Positions 38,285 through 48,178 of a stretch of DNA of 64,000 nt are shown in pieces. Position 1 is the stretch's first letter. Each line of letters starts with the position of its first letter. Under the pieces are notes generated by a model. It saw only the letters and a list, made by a program, of their open reading frames with translations, did no database searches and was not told the origin of the DNA. Origin of the DNA: Dysgonomonas sp. 521 (lineage in GTDB: Bacteria; Bacteroidota; Bacteroidia; Bacteroidales; Dysgonomonadaceae); the NCBI RefSeq assembly GCF_010501055.1, contig NZ_QVMO01000005.1, forward strand, positions 1 through 64,000. Reading direction: 5' to 3'. The translations under genes were made by a program, and so were the position numbers.

Positions 38285-38415
38285 AAGTAAGGCGACAAGC
38301 GAACAGAGACTATATCCTGCTCTAACCTTTTGAGCTACATCCTGAGATGGCGGGACTCGAACCCGCAACCCGGGCAACCACAATGCGAAGTAACTCTGTT
38401 CTACGGCACTTACTT
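38285..38415 (-). ncRNA. Y-RNA-like unit Y1 of array 1, YrlA type with permuted tRNA domain
   Basis: First unit after the array promoter. Ends AAGTAAG and CTTACTT pair. AAG(T)GC pairs with GCCTT; the GC:GC here replaces the GT:AC of other units, a compensatory change. GAACAGAG pairs with CTCTGTTC. Inside, in this order, are a T arm (GCGGGTTCGAGTCCCGC), a short closed acceptor hairpin CATC/GATG, and a D arm (TAGCTCAAAAGGTTAGAGC): a circularly permuted tRNA whose anticodon arm is the Y stem. Confidence 0.85.
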
Positions 38416-38452
38416 TATATTATTGTTTATATATCAATCTCTCTTGATTGAT

Positions 38453-38493
38453 GATACAAAGGAAATACAGCGGTATGCAGCCTTTTTGCGCGA
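38453..38493 (-). promoter_or_regulatory. Promoter and operator of Y-RNA array 1
   Basis: On the minus strand, GCGCA, seven bases and TGCA occupy 38476-38491 (one mismatch per arm to ACGCA-N7-TGCG), then 15 nt to TTTGTATC at 38453-38460. Transcription would begin near 38449, ~34 nt before unit Y1, and the leader contains a TCAATC/GATTGA hairpin. Confidence 0.65.
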
Positions 38494-38662
38494 TTAAATA
38501 TTTCTTTCAGGAAATTCGATTTTTAACATCCGGGGAACCTTTCTATCTTAGATGCTATAAAACGGCGTGTAATTCTAAAATAACGCATGGAGAGCATATA
38601 AAATAGGCCGGTCATGGTTTCAAAATCGGTATTAGTCAATAATGCACTACAGATTATTTTCA

Positions 38663-38670
38663 TATATTTG
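38663..38670 (+). promoter_or_regulatory. -7 promoter element of the two-component/efflux regulator
   Basis: TATATTTG matches TAnnTTTG about 100 bp before the response-regulator start. The remaining 38494-38768 holds no gene. Confidence 0.45.
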
Positions 38671-38768
38671 TGTGAGCGGCCGGATGTACACCAGTCCTTC
38701 CGGATATTATGTTTCAGACATGCCTGTTGCGCTAAGTGGCAGGTAGAAGTAAAACGAATAAATATAAA

Positions 38769-40133
38769 ATGAAAAAAGGGTGTATCCTTATCATCGATGA
38801 TAACAAAAATGTGCTGAGCGCTTTGCGTATCTTATTAGATAATTATTATGAACAGGTGCTTTTATTACCTTCTCCAAATACATTGGTGCACACACTGAAA
38901 GAGAAAAATCCGGATGTTGTACTGCTGGATATGAATTTTTCAGCGGGTATAAATAATGGGAACGAAGGCTTATTCTGGTTATCTGAGATTAAGAAGGCAG
39001 ACCCTGAAATACCGGTTGTGTTATTTACGGCATACGCCGATATAGAATTGGCCGTAAAGGCTTTGAAGCAAGGAGCTACAGACTTCGTTGTAAAACCGTG
39101 GGACAATACGAAACTATTGGCGACTTTGCAATCGGCATACGAACTAAGGGCTTCGAAGAAGGAAGTGAAAAAGCTGAGGGAGAAACAATCTGTCCTCAAT
39201 CAGGAACTGAATAAAGACGATATATGCTGGGGGCGATCGGAACCGATGAAAAACTTGCTTTCGCTGATAAATAAAGTGGCTCAAACTGACGCCAATATCC
39301 TGATTACCGGAGAGAATGGAACAGGAAAAGAACTCATCGCACGGAAGATACATTATTCGTCACACAGAGCCAATGAGACGCTCATTAGCCTTGATATAGG
39401 TTCCATTACAGAATCCTTGTTCGAAAGCGAGCTTTTCGGCCATGTGAAAGGCGCGTTTACAGATGCCAGGACAGACCGTGCCGGGAAATTTGAGGCAGCG
39501 GACAAAGGAACCCTTTTTCTGGACGAAATAGGAAATCTCAGTTATCCGTTGCAGGCTAAGTTATTGACGGCGCTTCAGTCCCGTCAGGTTGTGAGGGTGG
39601 GGGATAATAAGCCTGTTCCTGTCGATATCCGGTTAATATCGGCGACAAATAAGGATTTATTCGAATCGGTAAAGGGCGGAGAGTTCCGTGAAGATTTACT
39701 ATACCGGATTAACACGATACATATCGAAGTGCCGCCACTAAGAGAGCGGAAAGAAGATATTGTGTTGTTGGCTGATTTTTTTCTGAACAGGTTTTCGAAA
39801 AAATATAACAAGTCCGGTATGGTTCTGAGTGATAAGGTAATAGCGAAACTTGAAGGCTATACGTGGCCGGGCAATGTACGCGAACTGCAACATGCTATAG
39901 AGAAGGCTGTAATATTGAGCGATAGTAATGTATTGCAGGATTATGATTTCCATACCCGTGCGGTTGAAGACCGGGCATCTGTTATAGAATCTATTTCGAT
40001 AGAAGAGATGGAAAAGATACTGATAGAAAAATCGTTGAAGAAACACAATAAAAATATCTCCGTAGTAGCTGAGGAACTGGGTATTACACGCCCGACATTA
40101 TATAATAAAATGAAGAAGTACGGAATATCCTGA
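38769..40133 (+). CDS. NtrC-family response regulator, sigma-54 activator
   Basis: I start at the ATG giving [20 protein letters not shown], because the receiver domain begins there; an upstream GTG would add 11 unlikely residues. That gives 454 residues. Receiver ~1-125 with Asp in [14 protein letters not shown]+ domain ~160-400 with Walker A GENGTGKE, the sigma-54 contact loop GAFTDAR (GAFTGA variant) and Walker [11 protein letters not shown]-terminal Fis-type HTH ([25 protein letters not shown]). It should drive sigma-54 promoters when phosphorylated by the kinase 11 nt downstream. Likely targets are the adjacent ABC/TolC genes. Confidence 0.93.
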   Translation: MKKGCILIIDDNKNVLSALRILLDNYYEQVLLLPSPNTLVHTLKEKNPDVVLLDMNFSAGINNGNEGLFWLSEIKKADPEIPVVLFTAYADIELAVKALKQGATDFVVKPWDNTKLLATLQSAYELRASKKEVKKLREKQSVLNQELNKDDICWGRSEPMKNLLSLINKVAQTDANILITGENGTGKELIARKIHYSSHRANETLISLDIGSITESLFESELFGHVKGAFTDARTDRAGKFEAADKGTLFLDEIGNLSYPLQAKLLTALQSRQVVRVGDNKPVPVDIRLISATNKDLFESVKGGEFREDLLYRINTIHIEVPPLRERKEDIVLLADFFLNRFSKKYNKSGMVLSDKVIAKLEGYTWPGNVRELQHAIEKAVILSDSNVLQDYDFHTRAVEDRASVIESISIEEMEKILIEKSLKKHNKNISVVAEELGITRPTLYNKMKKYGIS

Positions 40134-40144
40134 AATATCAGATT

Positions 40145-41464
40145 ATGTTCAAATCTATTTTATACCGGCTTATTTTCTTTACGGCATTGCTTATCCTTTC
40201 TGTTGCAATGTTTACATACTGCATCACTATAGGAGAATATATTTATTCGTTGATTCCGGGTTTACTGGTATTCGAAAGCCTAAATGCCATGTATTATCAT
40301 TACAAGAAATATGACGAAAACATACTTTTCTTGTTGAACGCGCTGGATAATGGCGATTATTCTTTCTATTTCACAGAGAATAAGACATCGAGGCGCGAGA
40401 GGGAGCTTAATAATATGCTGAACCGGATAAGGGTAATATTGACAAACGCCAGAAAAGAAGTAATAGAAAACGAGAAGTTCCTTAGCCTTATAGTGGAGAG
40501 TGTTTCCTCCGGTATTGTGATATACGACGATAAAGGGAATGTGAATACTGTAAATCAGGCGGCAAAAGAACTGCTCGGATTACAGGTCTTTACACATTTG
40601 AGCCAGTTGAGATATATAGACGATAATTACCCGAAGCTGTTCAAGGAACTTCAGGCAGGGGATAATATACAGATAAAGCTGATAAACGAGAGGGAAGAAA
40701 TACAAATAAGCCTGAATGTATCAGACATTAAGCTGAACAGGGGCTTAATGAAGGTCATTATATTTAACAATATAGAGAATGAACTGGAAGCTAAAGAGAT
40801 AGAATCGTGGATACGTTTGATCCGGGTTATGACCCATGAGATAATGAATTCTATAGCGCCCATCACTTCTCTGACCGAGACCTTGTTGTATTCTCATAAA
40901 GAGAACAGCCAAAACAACGATACCTTAAACAGGAATACGATAGAAGCGCTGGAAACGATAAATACCACGGCTAAAGGCTTACTTTCCTTTGTGGAATCTT
41001 ACCGCCGTTTTACTGGTGTGCCAAAGCCACAGCGGAACCAATTTGAATTAGTGTCATTGCTGGGGAAAGTCTCTCATCTTGAGTCATACCGTTTTGTAGA
41101 GAAGAATATATCATTCGAGATAGTCGCGCCATCGGAGGTTATGTTATTTGCGGATGAAACTCAGATAACACAGGTATTGATGAACCTGATTAAAAATGCG
41201 GAGGAAGCAATAGAGGCCGAAGGAGAAGGGAAGATACTGATAAAGGTAATTGATAATCAGGACAGAATACAGATTGATATTTGTAATAACGGCAAACCTA
41301 TACCGGCGGAGGTTGTACCTCATATCTTTATTCCGTTTTTTACTACCCGCGAATCGGGTACGGGTATTGGACTGAGCATTTCCCGGTATATTATGCGCCT
41401 GCATGGTGGTAACCTAAAACACCACACCAAAGATAATTGGACTATCTTCAGCATGGTGTTTTGA
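40145..41464 (+). CDS. Sensor histidine kinase, NtrY/AtoS-like
   Basis: 439 residues with two N-terminal membrane helices (ILYRLIFFTALLILSVAMFTYCITI and the following IYSLIPGLLVFESL), a PAS-like domain (SLIVESVSSGIVIYDDKGNVNTVNQAAKELLG), phosphoacceptor His in RVMTHEIMNSIAPI, N-box NLIKNAEEAIE and G-box GTGIGLSISRYIM. Hardly any periplasmic domain is present, so it senses at the membrane or in the cytoplasm. It is paired with the upstream sigma-54 activator. Confidence 0.9.
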   Translation: MFKSILYRLIFFTALLILSVAMFTYCITIGEYIYSLIPGLLVFESLNAMYYHYKKYDENILFLLNALDNGDYSFYFTENKTSRRERELNNMLNRIRVILTNARKEVIENEKFLSLIVESVSSGIVIYDDKGNVNTVNQAAKELLGLQVFTHLSQLRYIDDNYPKLFKELQAGDNIQIKLINEREEIQISLNVSDIKLNRGLMKVIIFNNIENELEAKEIESWIRLIRVMTHEIMNSIAPITSLTETLLYSHKENSQNNDTLNRNTIEALETINTTAKGLLSFVESYRRFTGVPKPQRNQFELVSLLGKVSHLESYRFVEKNISFEIVAPSEVMLFADETQITQVLMNLIKNAEEAIEAEGEGKILIKVIDNQDRIQIDICNNGKPIPAEVVPHIFIPFFTTRESGTGIGLSISRYIMRLHGGNLKHHTKDNWTIFSMVF

Positions 41465-41487
41465 CCCATTAACTTAATTATTAAATA

Positions 41488-43824
41488 TTATTCGCTCTTT
41501 ATGGAATCTATAGGGTTAGCTGAGGCTGCCCGCCAGCTTTGTACAGAGATGGATGCTACCGAAAGGACTACGACTAGTAGGCCCGTCAGGGCAAATACCC
41601 ACCAGCTGAGTGATATCCTGTACGGATAATTTTCGAGCCACTGTTGCATTATATAATATGCAATGGGAACAGCTATGACAAATGCCATCACAATCCAACG
41701 GATAAAGTTCATGTTCAGCATTGCCATGATTTCCTTTTCTGTCGCGCCGTTTACCTTCCTTATTCCTATTTCCTTTTCTTTTTGCCGTACATAATAAAGC
41801 GACATGGCCAGAATGCCCATCAGTAAGATAACAAAAGTGAGTATAGTGAAGGCAATCAGTATTTTTGATGTCTTTTCCTCTTTTGTATACCACTCTTGTA
41901 CTGTATCGTCTGCGAATTTCGCGTCAAAAGGTATTCCTCCGTTAAATTCAGAATATACCTGCTTTATTTCGTCAGCTGTTTTGAAAAGATCAGCCCCTGT
42001 TTTTATCTTTACTATTATAGACCATGGCCACCATCCGTCCTGTCTTAAATTAAGCATCAGCGGGCCGGTTTCGGTGTGCAGAGACCTGAAATGAATATCG
42101 TTTGTAATCCCGGCTATTTGCACAGAATTTCCACCCTCTTCGAAGTTAACTGTATGGGAAATACTATCCGGTTGCAGCGCATCGTATCCTTTTTGGTTTA
42201 CCCATACTGTATTATTGGATGGGGTTATCCCTGTCGGCTTTATTTTTATATCGAAAATTTCGAAAAAGGCCGTGTCAACTGAAAAAGTTTGAAAGCTTAG
42301 CGACTGCCCCTTGTACGAGAACGAGTTATTGTTTCCCCCATCGAGAGGGCTGCCACTAGGGAATGAAACCTTGTCTACTCCCGCTATTCCTTCCAGCAGG
42401 CTGCGTAAGGCCGGTATACGTTCAGGTTCTATCGTGTTATCCAATTTTAATATATTGTCTTTATTGAAGCCCAAGTCATAGTTTTTCATAAAGAACGTCT
42501 GTTTGATGATAAAGGCGCTACAAGTAAGAAGGGCGATAGCGACTATATATTGGAACGAAATCAATATTTTGGAATAGACCGATTTTACTTTCAGCATATA
42601 TGTTCCCTTAACCACCTCGATCGGCTGGAATTTAGATACGATCATCGCCGGAATTAATCCGGATATAAGCCCGATAATAAATATTGAAGCTATAACCAAA
42701 AGACTAAACGGGATATTTTGCAATTGCTGCCCAAGACCAAGGTCTGTACTCAATACATCGTTGAAGAACGGTTCGGCAAGAAAAGCGAGGAACAGCCCGA
42801 TAAAAAATGAAACGAACGTCATAATTACCGATTCGGAGACAAACTGGACAATTATACCTTTCTTGTCGCAACCTAGCAGCTTTTTCATAGCCGCCTCTTT
42901 TCCTCTCTTTCCCGCCTGCGAAACCGACAGGTTGATATAGTTGAGAATAGCTACTACCAGAATAAGGATTGTGATAGTGAGATATATGGAAACAAGCGTT
43001 TTACTGTTTGTCCTGATCCCTGAAAAGTTTGTATGTACACCGCTGAAATAAACTTCGGTGAGGGGGATAAAAGTAACTTCCTTAGCGAATCCCTGAGTGT
43101 ACATCCAATAGCTGCTCTTATGAAAAAGTTCCAGAATCTGTGGAGTCTTAGCCTCTAAGTCGGCTCCCTCTTTTGCCATAAAATACATGGTAAAGGAAGA
43201 GTTATTCCATGTTGTTAAGATATCTCCACCCCAGTTTTTTTCTATCATCTGATAGTTGACCACAACTTCATTCTGTGGTATTTGCGAATTTTTCGGAAAA
43301 TCTTTCATTATTCCCGTTATAGTCAGGGACGTGCTGTCATCCAGATTGAGGGGTTTGCCTATCGGGTCTTCGTCCTGAAACATCTTTTTTGCAAAAGATT
43401 CGGTGACAACAGCGGATTTCTTCGTAGCCAGAACTTTCGAAGGTTCGCCCTCTACTAAGGGGAAGGAGAACATATTGAAGAATGCCGAATCGGCAAATAG
43501 CGTTTCCATATTCACTTTCCCGTTAGGCGTCTCTATTGTTACATTACGGCCTACAAGGCGGGTAAAGGATTCAACTTCCGGAAGATTGTCTTTAATTAAA
43601 TCGGCTGCCGGATTGGCAAAGTTTGCCTTTTCTTTAGTCTGGGCAAGTAAGAATATCCTGTCTTTGTTCTTGTGAAACTGGTCTATCGACAGTTCCTGTT
43701 TTACATATATGCTGAGTAGTAAAACGAACATCAGAGATATTGCAAATCCCATGATCGTAACCAATGTGAAGAATTTGTTGTTACCCAGAAATTTGCGATA
43801 TGTTTTTAAATTTGTTAACCACAT
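41488..43824 (-). CDS. MacB/FtsX-type ABC transporter permease
   Basis: 778 residues with the architecture helix - large periplasmic domain - three helices - second periplasmic domain - three helices, repeated as two FtsX-like modules. MKKLLGCDKKGIIVQFVSESV and IGIRKVNGATEKEIMAMLNMNFIRWI are the cytoplasmic coupling segments. Such permeases have no ATPase of their own and use the one encoded upstream. It is the last gene of the efflux operon. The substrate is not evident. Confidence 0.88.
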   Translation of the reverse strand: MWLTNLKTYRKFLGNNKFFTLVTIMGFAISLMFVLLLSIYVKQELSIDQFHKNKDRIFLLAQTKEKANFANPAADLIKDNLPEVESFTRLVGRNVTIETPNGKVNMETLFADSAFFNMFSFPLVEGEPSKVLATKKSAVVTESFAKKMFQDEDPIGKPLNLDDSTSLTITGIMKDFPKNSQIPQNEVVVNYQMIEKNWGGDILTTWNNSSFTMYFMAKEGADLEAKTPQILELFHKSSYWMYTQGFAKEVTFIPLTEVYFSGVHTNFSGIRTNSKTLVSIYLTITILILVVAILNYINLSVSQAGKRGKEAAMKKLLGCDKKGIIVQFVSESVIMTFVSFFIGLFLAFLAEPFFNDVLSTDLGLGQQLQNIPFSLLVIASIFIIGLISGLIPAMIVSKFQPIEVVKGTYMLKVKSVYSKILISFQYIVAIALLTCSAFIIKQTFFMKNYDLGFNKDNILKLDNTIEPERIPALRSLLEGIAGVDKVSFPSGSPLDGGNNNSFSYKGQSLSFQTFSVDTAFFEIFDIKIKPTGITPSNNTVWVNQKGYDALQPDSISHTVNFEEGGNSVQIAGITNDIHFRSLHTETGPLMLNLRQDGWWPWSIIVKIKTGADLFKTADEIKQVYSEFNGGIPFDAKFADDTVQEWYTKEEKTSKILIAFTILTFVILLMGILAMSLYYVRQKEKEIGIRKVNGATEKEIMAMLNMNFIRWIVMAFVIAVPIAYYIMQQWLENYPYRISLSWWVFALTGLLVVVLSVASISVQSWRAASANPIDSIKSE

Positions 43825-43852
43825 AATTTTGTCGTTCTTTAGTGATTAATAT

Positions 43853-44533
43853 TTAGAGTTTATTCGCAACTTCAGTTACTATCTGTCCGTCAAACAGGTT
43901 TATGATACGGTGCGCATAGGATGCATCGTGTTGTGAGTGTGTTACCATAATGATTGTAGTGCCATCCCTATTCAGGTCTGAAAGCAGGTTCATCACTTCC
44001 TGCCCGTTCTTCGAGTCGAGATTACCGGTAGGCTCATCGGCCAGAATCAGCTTGGGATTGGCTACTACGGCGCGGGCTATGGCTACGCGTTGTTGCTGTC
44101 CGCCCGATAACTGGTTAGGGAAGTGCCCCGAACGGTGGCCGATATTCATTCTTTTGAGGGCTTCTTCCACTCTGGCCTTACGTTCCGAACTTTTTACTTT
44201 AAGGTAAGTAAGCGGCAGTTCTACATTTTCGAATACAGTCATTTCTTCTATCAGGTTGAAACTTTGGAAAACGAATCCGATATTGCCTTTACGTGATAAA
44301 GTGCGTTCCCTTTCTTTCAGATTCCCGACTTCTGTACCATCTAATTTATACTCTCCGGAAGTGGGGTTGTCCAACAGGCCCAGTATATTCAGCAATGTTG
44401 ATTTACCACATCCCGAAGGTCCCATAATAGCAATAAATTCACTCTTGCTTATATCTAGTGAAACACCGTTTAATGCTGTTGTTTCTACTTCTTCTGTACG
44501 AAAGATTTTTTTCAGGTCTTTAATTTGTATCAT
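43853..44533 (-). CDS. ABC transporter ATP-binding protein (MacB/LolD type)
   Basis: 226 residues with Walker [10 protein letters not shown], signature [14 protein letters not shown], Walker [13 protein letters not shown] and H-loop VTHSQHD. The sequence type ([24 protein letters not shown]) is that of MacB/LolD ATPases, which drive mechanotransmission rather than direct transport. It lies between two permease genes and should power both. Confidence 0.94.
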   Translation of the reverse strand: MIQIKDLKKIFRTEEVETTALNGVSLDISKSEFIAIMGPSGCGKSTLLNILGLLDNPTSGEYKLDGTEVGNLKERERTLSRKGNIGFVFQSFNLIEEMTVFENVELPLTYLKVKSSERKARVEEALKRMNIGHRSGHFPNQLSGGQQQRVAIARAVVANPKLILADEPTGNLDSKNGQEVMNLLSDLNRDGTTIIMVTHSQHDASYAHRIINLFDGQIVTEVANKL

Positions 44534-44588
44534 GATAATATATATTAAGTTCGTTATTAAATTATATTATATCTATTTGCGTGTTATC

Positions 44589-46910
44589 TTATTCGGTTTT
44601 CAGTACATCTGCAGGGTTCTGCGACAGGGTCTTTATCGTAACCCCTGATGTAACTATTATAGTAATGATGAATTGAAGCAGAACGGGGAGTATAAAGACT
44701 GACCAGTTGAGCGAAGCCCTGTTGGCATAATTACTCAGCCATTCCGAAGCGAAGTAATATACGACAGGTATAGCTATGATGCCGGCAATAAGAATCCACT
44801 TCAATATATCTACCGAAAGTAAAGCGAATATAGATTCGGAACTGGCTCCGTTTACTCTTCGTATCCCTACTTCTTTCTTCCTGCGCATTGTGCTTAGCAT
44901 GTGCATCGCCAGCAGGCCGATAGCCGAGATAAATATTGATAATATCGAAGCTATTATCAATATTCGCGACTGTACATCGAGTATATCAAATTTGCTGGTA
45001 TATACATCCTCTAGCCATGTGGGGTTGAGTATGTAGGTAGAATCAAAGTTGCTTAATACGTCTCTTATTGTTTGTTCTACTTCGTTACGCGACATATTAT
45101 CGTCATATTTGATATATACATTTCCACCACCTCCTATATACCGGAGAACTATAGGGGTGATAGGATTTTCCAACTCATCGTAATAGAAGTCTTTGACAAC
45201 AGCCCTTATTTCTTTCTGCCCTTTATAGTCCACTGTGGTGCCAACAACAGGGTAGGTCAGGTTCAGGTCTTTGATCGCGGCTTCGTTGAGTATCACTGTC
45301 TTTTCATTCGTAGGATCATCTTCCCTGTAAAATGTACCTTCTACCAGTTGTAATTCCATTAGTTCGCATATACCGGTATGAATACGGTACTCACTTATCG
45401 ATTTTTGAGTACTTTCGCCGGGCAATGAAATTCCTTGTCCGCTCGGCCCTCCTCCGAAGGTATGATGAGCCATACTTACCTGTTTTATTCCGGGCTTTTT
45501 CTCCAGTTCTTGTTTCAGGCTGTTATATCCTTGCCATATCTCCTTACTCATGCCCATTATCAGTACATTCTTTGGGTTGTAACCCAGCGGCTGCTTCCGT
45601 AAATAGTCTGTTTGGTTATTAACTACCAGAATGAAGGATATGATAATAATGGTTATTATAGCCTGAAAAGTGATGGAGATACCAGTCAGTTTCCGTTTCG
45701 AAAAATGTATTCTTTTGGCCAGAATATCCAGAGTATTGAACTTTGTCAGATAAATAGTCGGATAAGACGCAGAAAGGAATACAGTAAGAGAGAACAAAAG
45801 TATTGTGGCGATAATAAAAACAGGATTGTACAATTGGGTCAGGTCAATATCCCTGTTTATTATTTTTGCAAAATGAGGAGTACATATTATTAATAATATG
45901 AACCCTATGGCAAACGCGATAAATACCACAGTCAGTATTTCGGAGAAAAATTTCTTGGATATGTCTTTTCTCGTTGCCCCATTGGTCTTTCGTACACCTA
46001 TCTCCAGTATGCGTGTTTCTCCCTGCGCTATAAATAAATTCACAAAGTTGGTTATCGCCAGTAGTAATATAAACGCGGCGATGATGGATAGCATCCAGAT
46101 AAAACTCATACTGCTTTTCTTCCCCAAGGTGCTGGTTGCCTGTGTTTTTAAGTATAGGTCGGTTAATTTTTCAGTTTTACCTACAGCACTTCCTCCAAAT
46201 CCTTGTAAAAACTCAGAGACCATAACCGTATACTCTTTCTCTATCGAAGCCCGTGTGTCTTCTATGGAGACTCCCTCCTTTAGCTTATAGAAAGTGAAAA
46301 ACTCTATCGATGGATAGCTTTTGGTATTATTATCCATAGCCGAAAGAATCTCGAACCGGAAATGTGTGTTTAAAGGCAGGTCTTTTACAATACCTCCGAT
46401 AGTATGTGTTTCGTCGCCCATATCTATGGTTTTATGAATAGCAGCAGCCGCGCTTCCGAAAAGCAGGTTTGCATATTTTTCGGTAATTACCAGTGATAAG
46501 GGAACGTTCAGTACATCTTTATTTCCTTCGATAAACTCAAGGCCAAATACATCACAGAAGCCGGATTCGGTCATAAGGGCGGGAACGTCGATATAATCTT
46601 CGTTATTGTACTTAAAGTCAATAGCCCCAATCTTATATATCTGTGTAGCTGCTTCTATTCCAGGTACTTTCAGAGGGATTTCGACCAGTGCTTTCCTTGT
46701 AGCGATTGGTATTTCAGAGACGTTTCCGTTCCGTTCCATTACGGTATTCAGGCTGATGATACGCTCGCTGTCTTTTATGTGTTTATCATAGCTCAGCTCG
46801 TTTGTTACGAAAAGAATCAGCATAATGGCTGATGCCAGCCCTATTGCCAGTCCGGCGATGTTTATCCACAGGAAGAAACGAGTCCGCTTGTATGCTCTTA
46901 ATATATTCAT
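44589..46910 (-). CDS. MacB/FtsX-type ABC transporter permease
   Basis: 773 residues, the same double FtsX layout as the permease at 41488-43824 but diverged. The coupling segments IGVRKTNGATRKDISKKFFSEI and VGIRRVNGASSESIFALLSVDIL are clear. Two different permeases with one ATPase suggest a heterodimer or two alternative transporters sharing the adaptor and outer-membrane channel. Confidence 0.88.
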   Translation of the reverse strand: MNILRAYKRTRFFLWINIAGLAIGLASAIMLILFVTNELSYDKHIKDSERIISLNTVMERNGNVSEIPIATRKALVEIPLKVPGIEAATQIYKIGAIDFKYNNEDYIDVPALMTESGFCDVFGLEFIEGNKDVLNVPLSLVITEKYANLLFGSAAAAIHKTIDMGDETHTIGGIVKDLPLNTHFRFEILSAMDNNTKSYPSIEFFTFYKLKEGVSIEDTRASIEKEYTVMVSEFLQGFGGSAVGKTEKLTDLYLKTQATSTLGKKSSMSFIWMLSIIAAFILLLAITNFVNLFIAQGETRILEIGVRKTNGATRKDISKKFFSEILTVVFIAFAIGFILLIICTPHFAKIINRDIDLTQLYNPVFIIATILLFSLTVFLSASYPTIYLTKFNTLDILAKRIHFSKRKLTGISITFQAIITIIIISFILVVNNQTDYLRKQPLGYNPKNVLIMGMSKEIWQGYNSLKQELEKKPGIKQVSMAHHTFGGGPSGQGISLPGESTQKSISEYRIHTGICELMELQLVEGTFYREDDPTNEKTVILNEAAIKDLNLTYPVVGTTVDYKGQKEIRAVVKDFYYDELENPITPIVLRYIGGGGNVYIKYDDNMSRNEVEQTIRDVLSNFDSTYILNPTWLEDVYTSKFDILDVQSRILIIASILSIFISAIGLLAMHMLSTMRRKKEVGIRRVNGASSESIFALLSVDILKWILIAGIIAIPVVYYFASEWLSNYANRASLNWSVFILPVLLQFIITIIVTSGVTIKTLSQNPADVLKTE

Positions 46911-46917
46911 AATGTGC

Positions 46918-48168
46918 TTATTTAAGTGTTAACTCTTCTACATTGTTGTATGAATCATACGATGAGGTTATAACTTTTTCTCCGGGTTCCAGCCCGCTTG
47001 TCACTTCGTAGTGAGTAGGATTTTGGCGCCCTATCGTTATACTCCTGCGTATAGCCTTGCTGCCATCGGGTGTAACTACAAAGATCCATCTGCCACCCGT
47101 AGACTGGTAAAATGTTCCGCGCGGAATAAGTACGGCTTCTGTAGGCTGCCCCAGTTGCAGGTTAATATAGTATGTCTGTCCTGTACGGATATTATCAGGA
47201 CGTTCGCCTACAAAGGTAAAGTCAGTTTTGAACGATTTATCCCTTACTTCCGGATAAACTTTTCGTACTTGCAGGTTATATTTTTTGTCCTGCCTTTCAA
47301 ATGTAGCGTCGAGGTCTTGTTTTACCCGGTCTATATAGTGTTCGTCTATAAGGGCTTCGATCTTGTAATCGGACAGGACGCTGATCTGCCCGATACGGTT
47401 GCCGCTGTTTATCGATTGCCCGATTTCTACCTCCAATAACCCGAGCTGCCCGTTTACCGGAGCTTTTACATCCAGATTGTCGATTCGCTGGCGTCCTAAT
47501 ACGAGGTTCTGGCGAATATTGTGGAGGCTTTCTTCCATTTGGGCTATCTGTATGCCTCTATACAGGGAGTCTTGCTTTTGGCGTTCCATAACGAGGTTCC
47601 TGCCATTGACCGCGAATTCATAATCTTCTTTAGCCTGTAGGTATTCTTCTTTCGAGGTTAAATTTTCGGAATAAAGCTGTTTATATTGTTCGTATTTTCT
47701 TTTTTTTCTTTCCACGTCCATGTCCAGTTGCAGCTTCTCTTTTTTCAGGTTCAGCTTCTCCTGTTCCATTGAGACCTGCGTATTACGGAGAAAGTTCTGT
47801 TTCTCGGCCAACTGTGCCTCACTGTCGAGAATGCTTAGGTTTAGCATCGGGTTTGTAAGGCGTATGATGACTTGTCCCTGATGTACCATCGAACCTTCTT
47901 CTACCAGTTTTTCGGCAACCATCCCTCCTTCTATTGCACTCAGCTGTATGGTGGTAATGGGTTGTACCTGTCCGTTGACACGGGTGTAATCGTTAAATTC
48001 CCCTTTCGATACATCCTGGATTGTCACTTTGTTTTTATCAACATTCAGTTTAGAGGCATGATTCCCGAATATCATCCAGCACATGGCAATCAGTACAACG
48101 ATACCGACAGCGATATATGGGATGTGTTTCTTTTTTAAGCCTTTCTTTTTTTCTAGTATAGTATCCAT
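46918..48168 (-). CDS. HlyD/MacA-type periplasmic adaptor protein
   Basis: 416 residues: one N-terminal membrane helix (IPYIAVGIVVLIAMCWMIFG), a lipoyl-like domain (LSAIEGGMVAEKLVEEGSMVHQGQVIIRL), a long coiled-coil hairpin ~125-225, a second lipoyl half (VKAPVNGQLGLLEVEIGQSINSG) and a beta-barrel domain. It would bridge the ABC permeases to the TolC-like channel encoded just upstream at 10 nt. Confidence 0.92.
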   Translation of the reverse strand: MDTILEKKKGLKKKHIPYIAVGIVVLIAMCWMIFGNHASKLNVDKNKVTIQDVSKGEFNDYTRVNGQVQPITTIQLSAIEGGMVAEKLVEEGSMVHQGQVIIRLTNPMLNLSILDSEAQLAEKQNFLRNTQVSMEQEKLNLKKEKLQLDMDVERKKRKYEQYKQLYSENLTSKEEYLQAKEDYEFAVNGRNLVMERQKQDSLYRGIQIAQMEESLHNIRQNLVLGRQRIDNLDVKAPVNGQLGLLEVEIGQSINSGNRIGQISVLSDYKIEALIDEHYIDRVKQDLDATFERQDKKYNLQVRKVYPEVRDKSFKTDFTFVGERPDNIRTGQTYYINLQLGQPTEAVLIPRGTFYQSTGGRWIFVVTPDGSKAIRRSITIGRQNPTHYEVTSGLEPGEKVITSSYDSYNNVEELTLK

Positions 48169-48178
48169 ATTCTTCTGA

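Noticed and set aside
38341-38400. Ordinary tRNA genes in array 1, because TTCGAGTC and GTTAGAGC boxes are present.
   Set aside because: The T arm comes before the D arm on the same strand, there is no anticodon arm, and the ends close into a Y stem. A permuted tRNA-like domain inside a Y RNA explains all parts.
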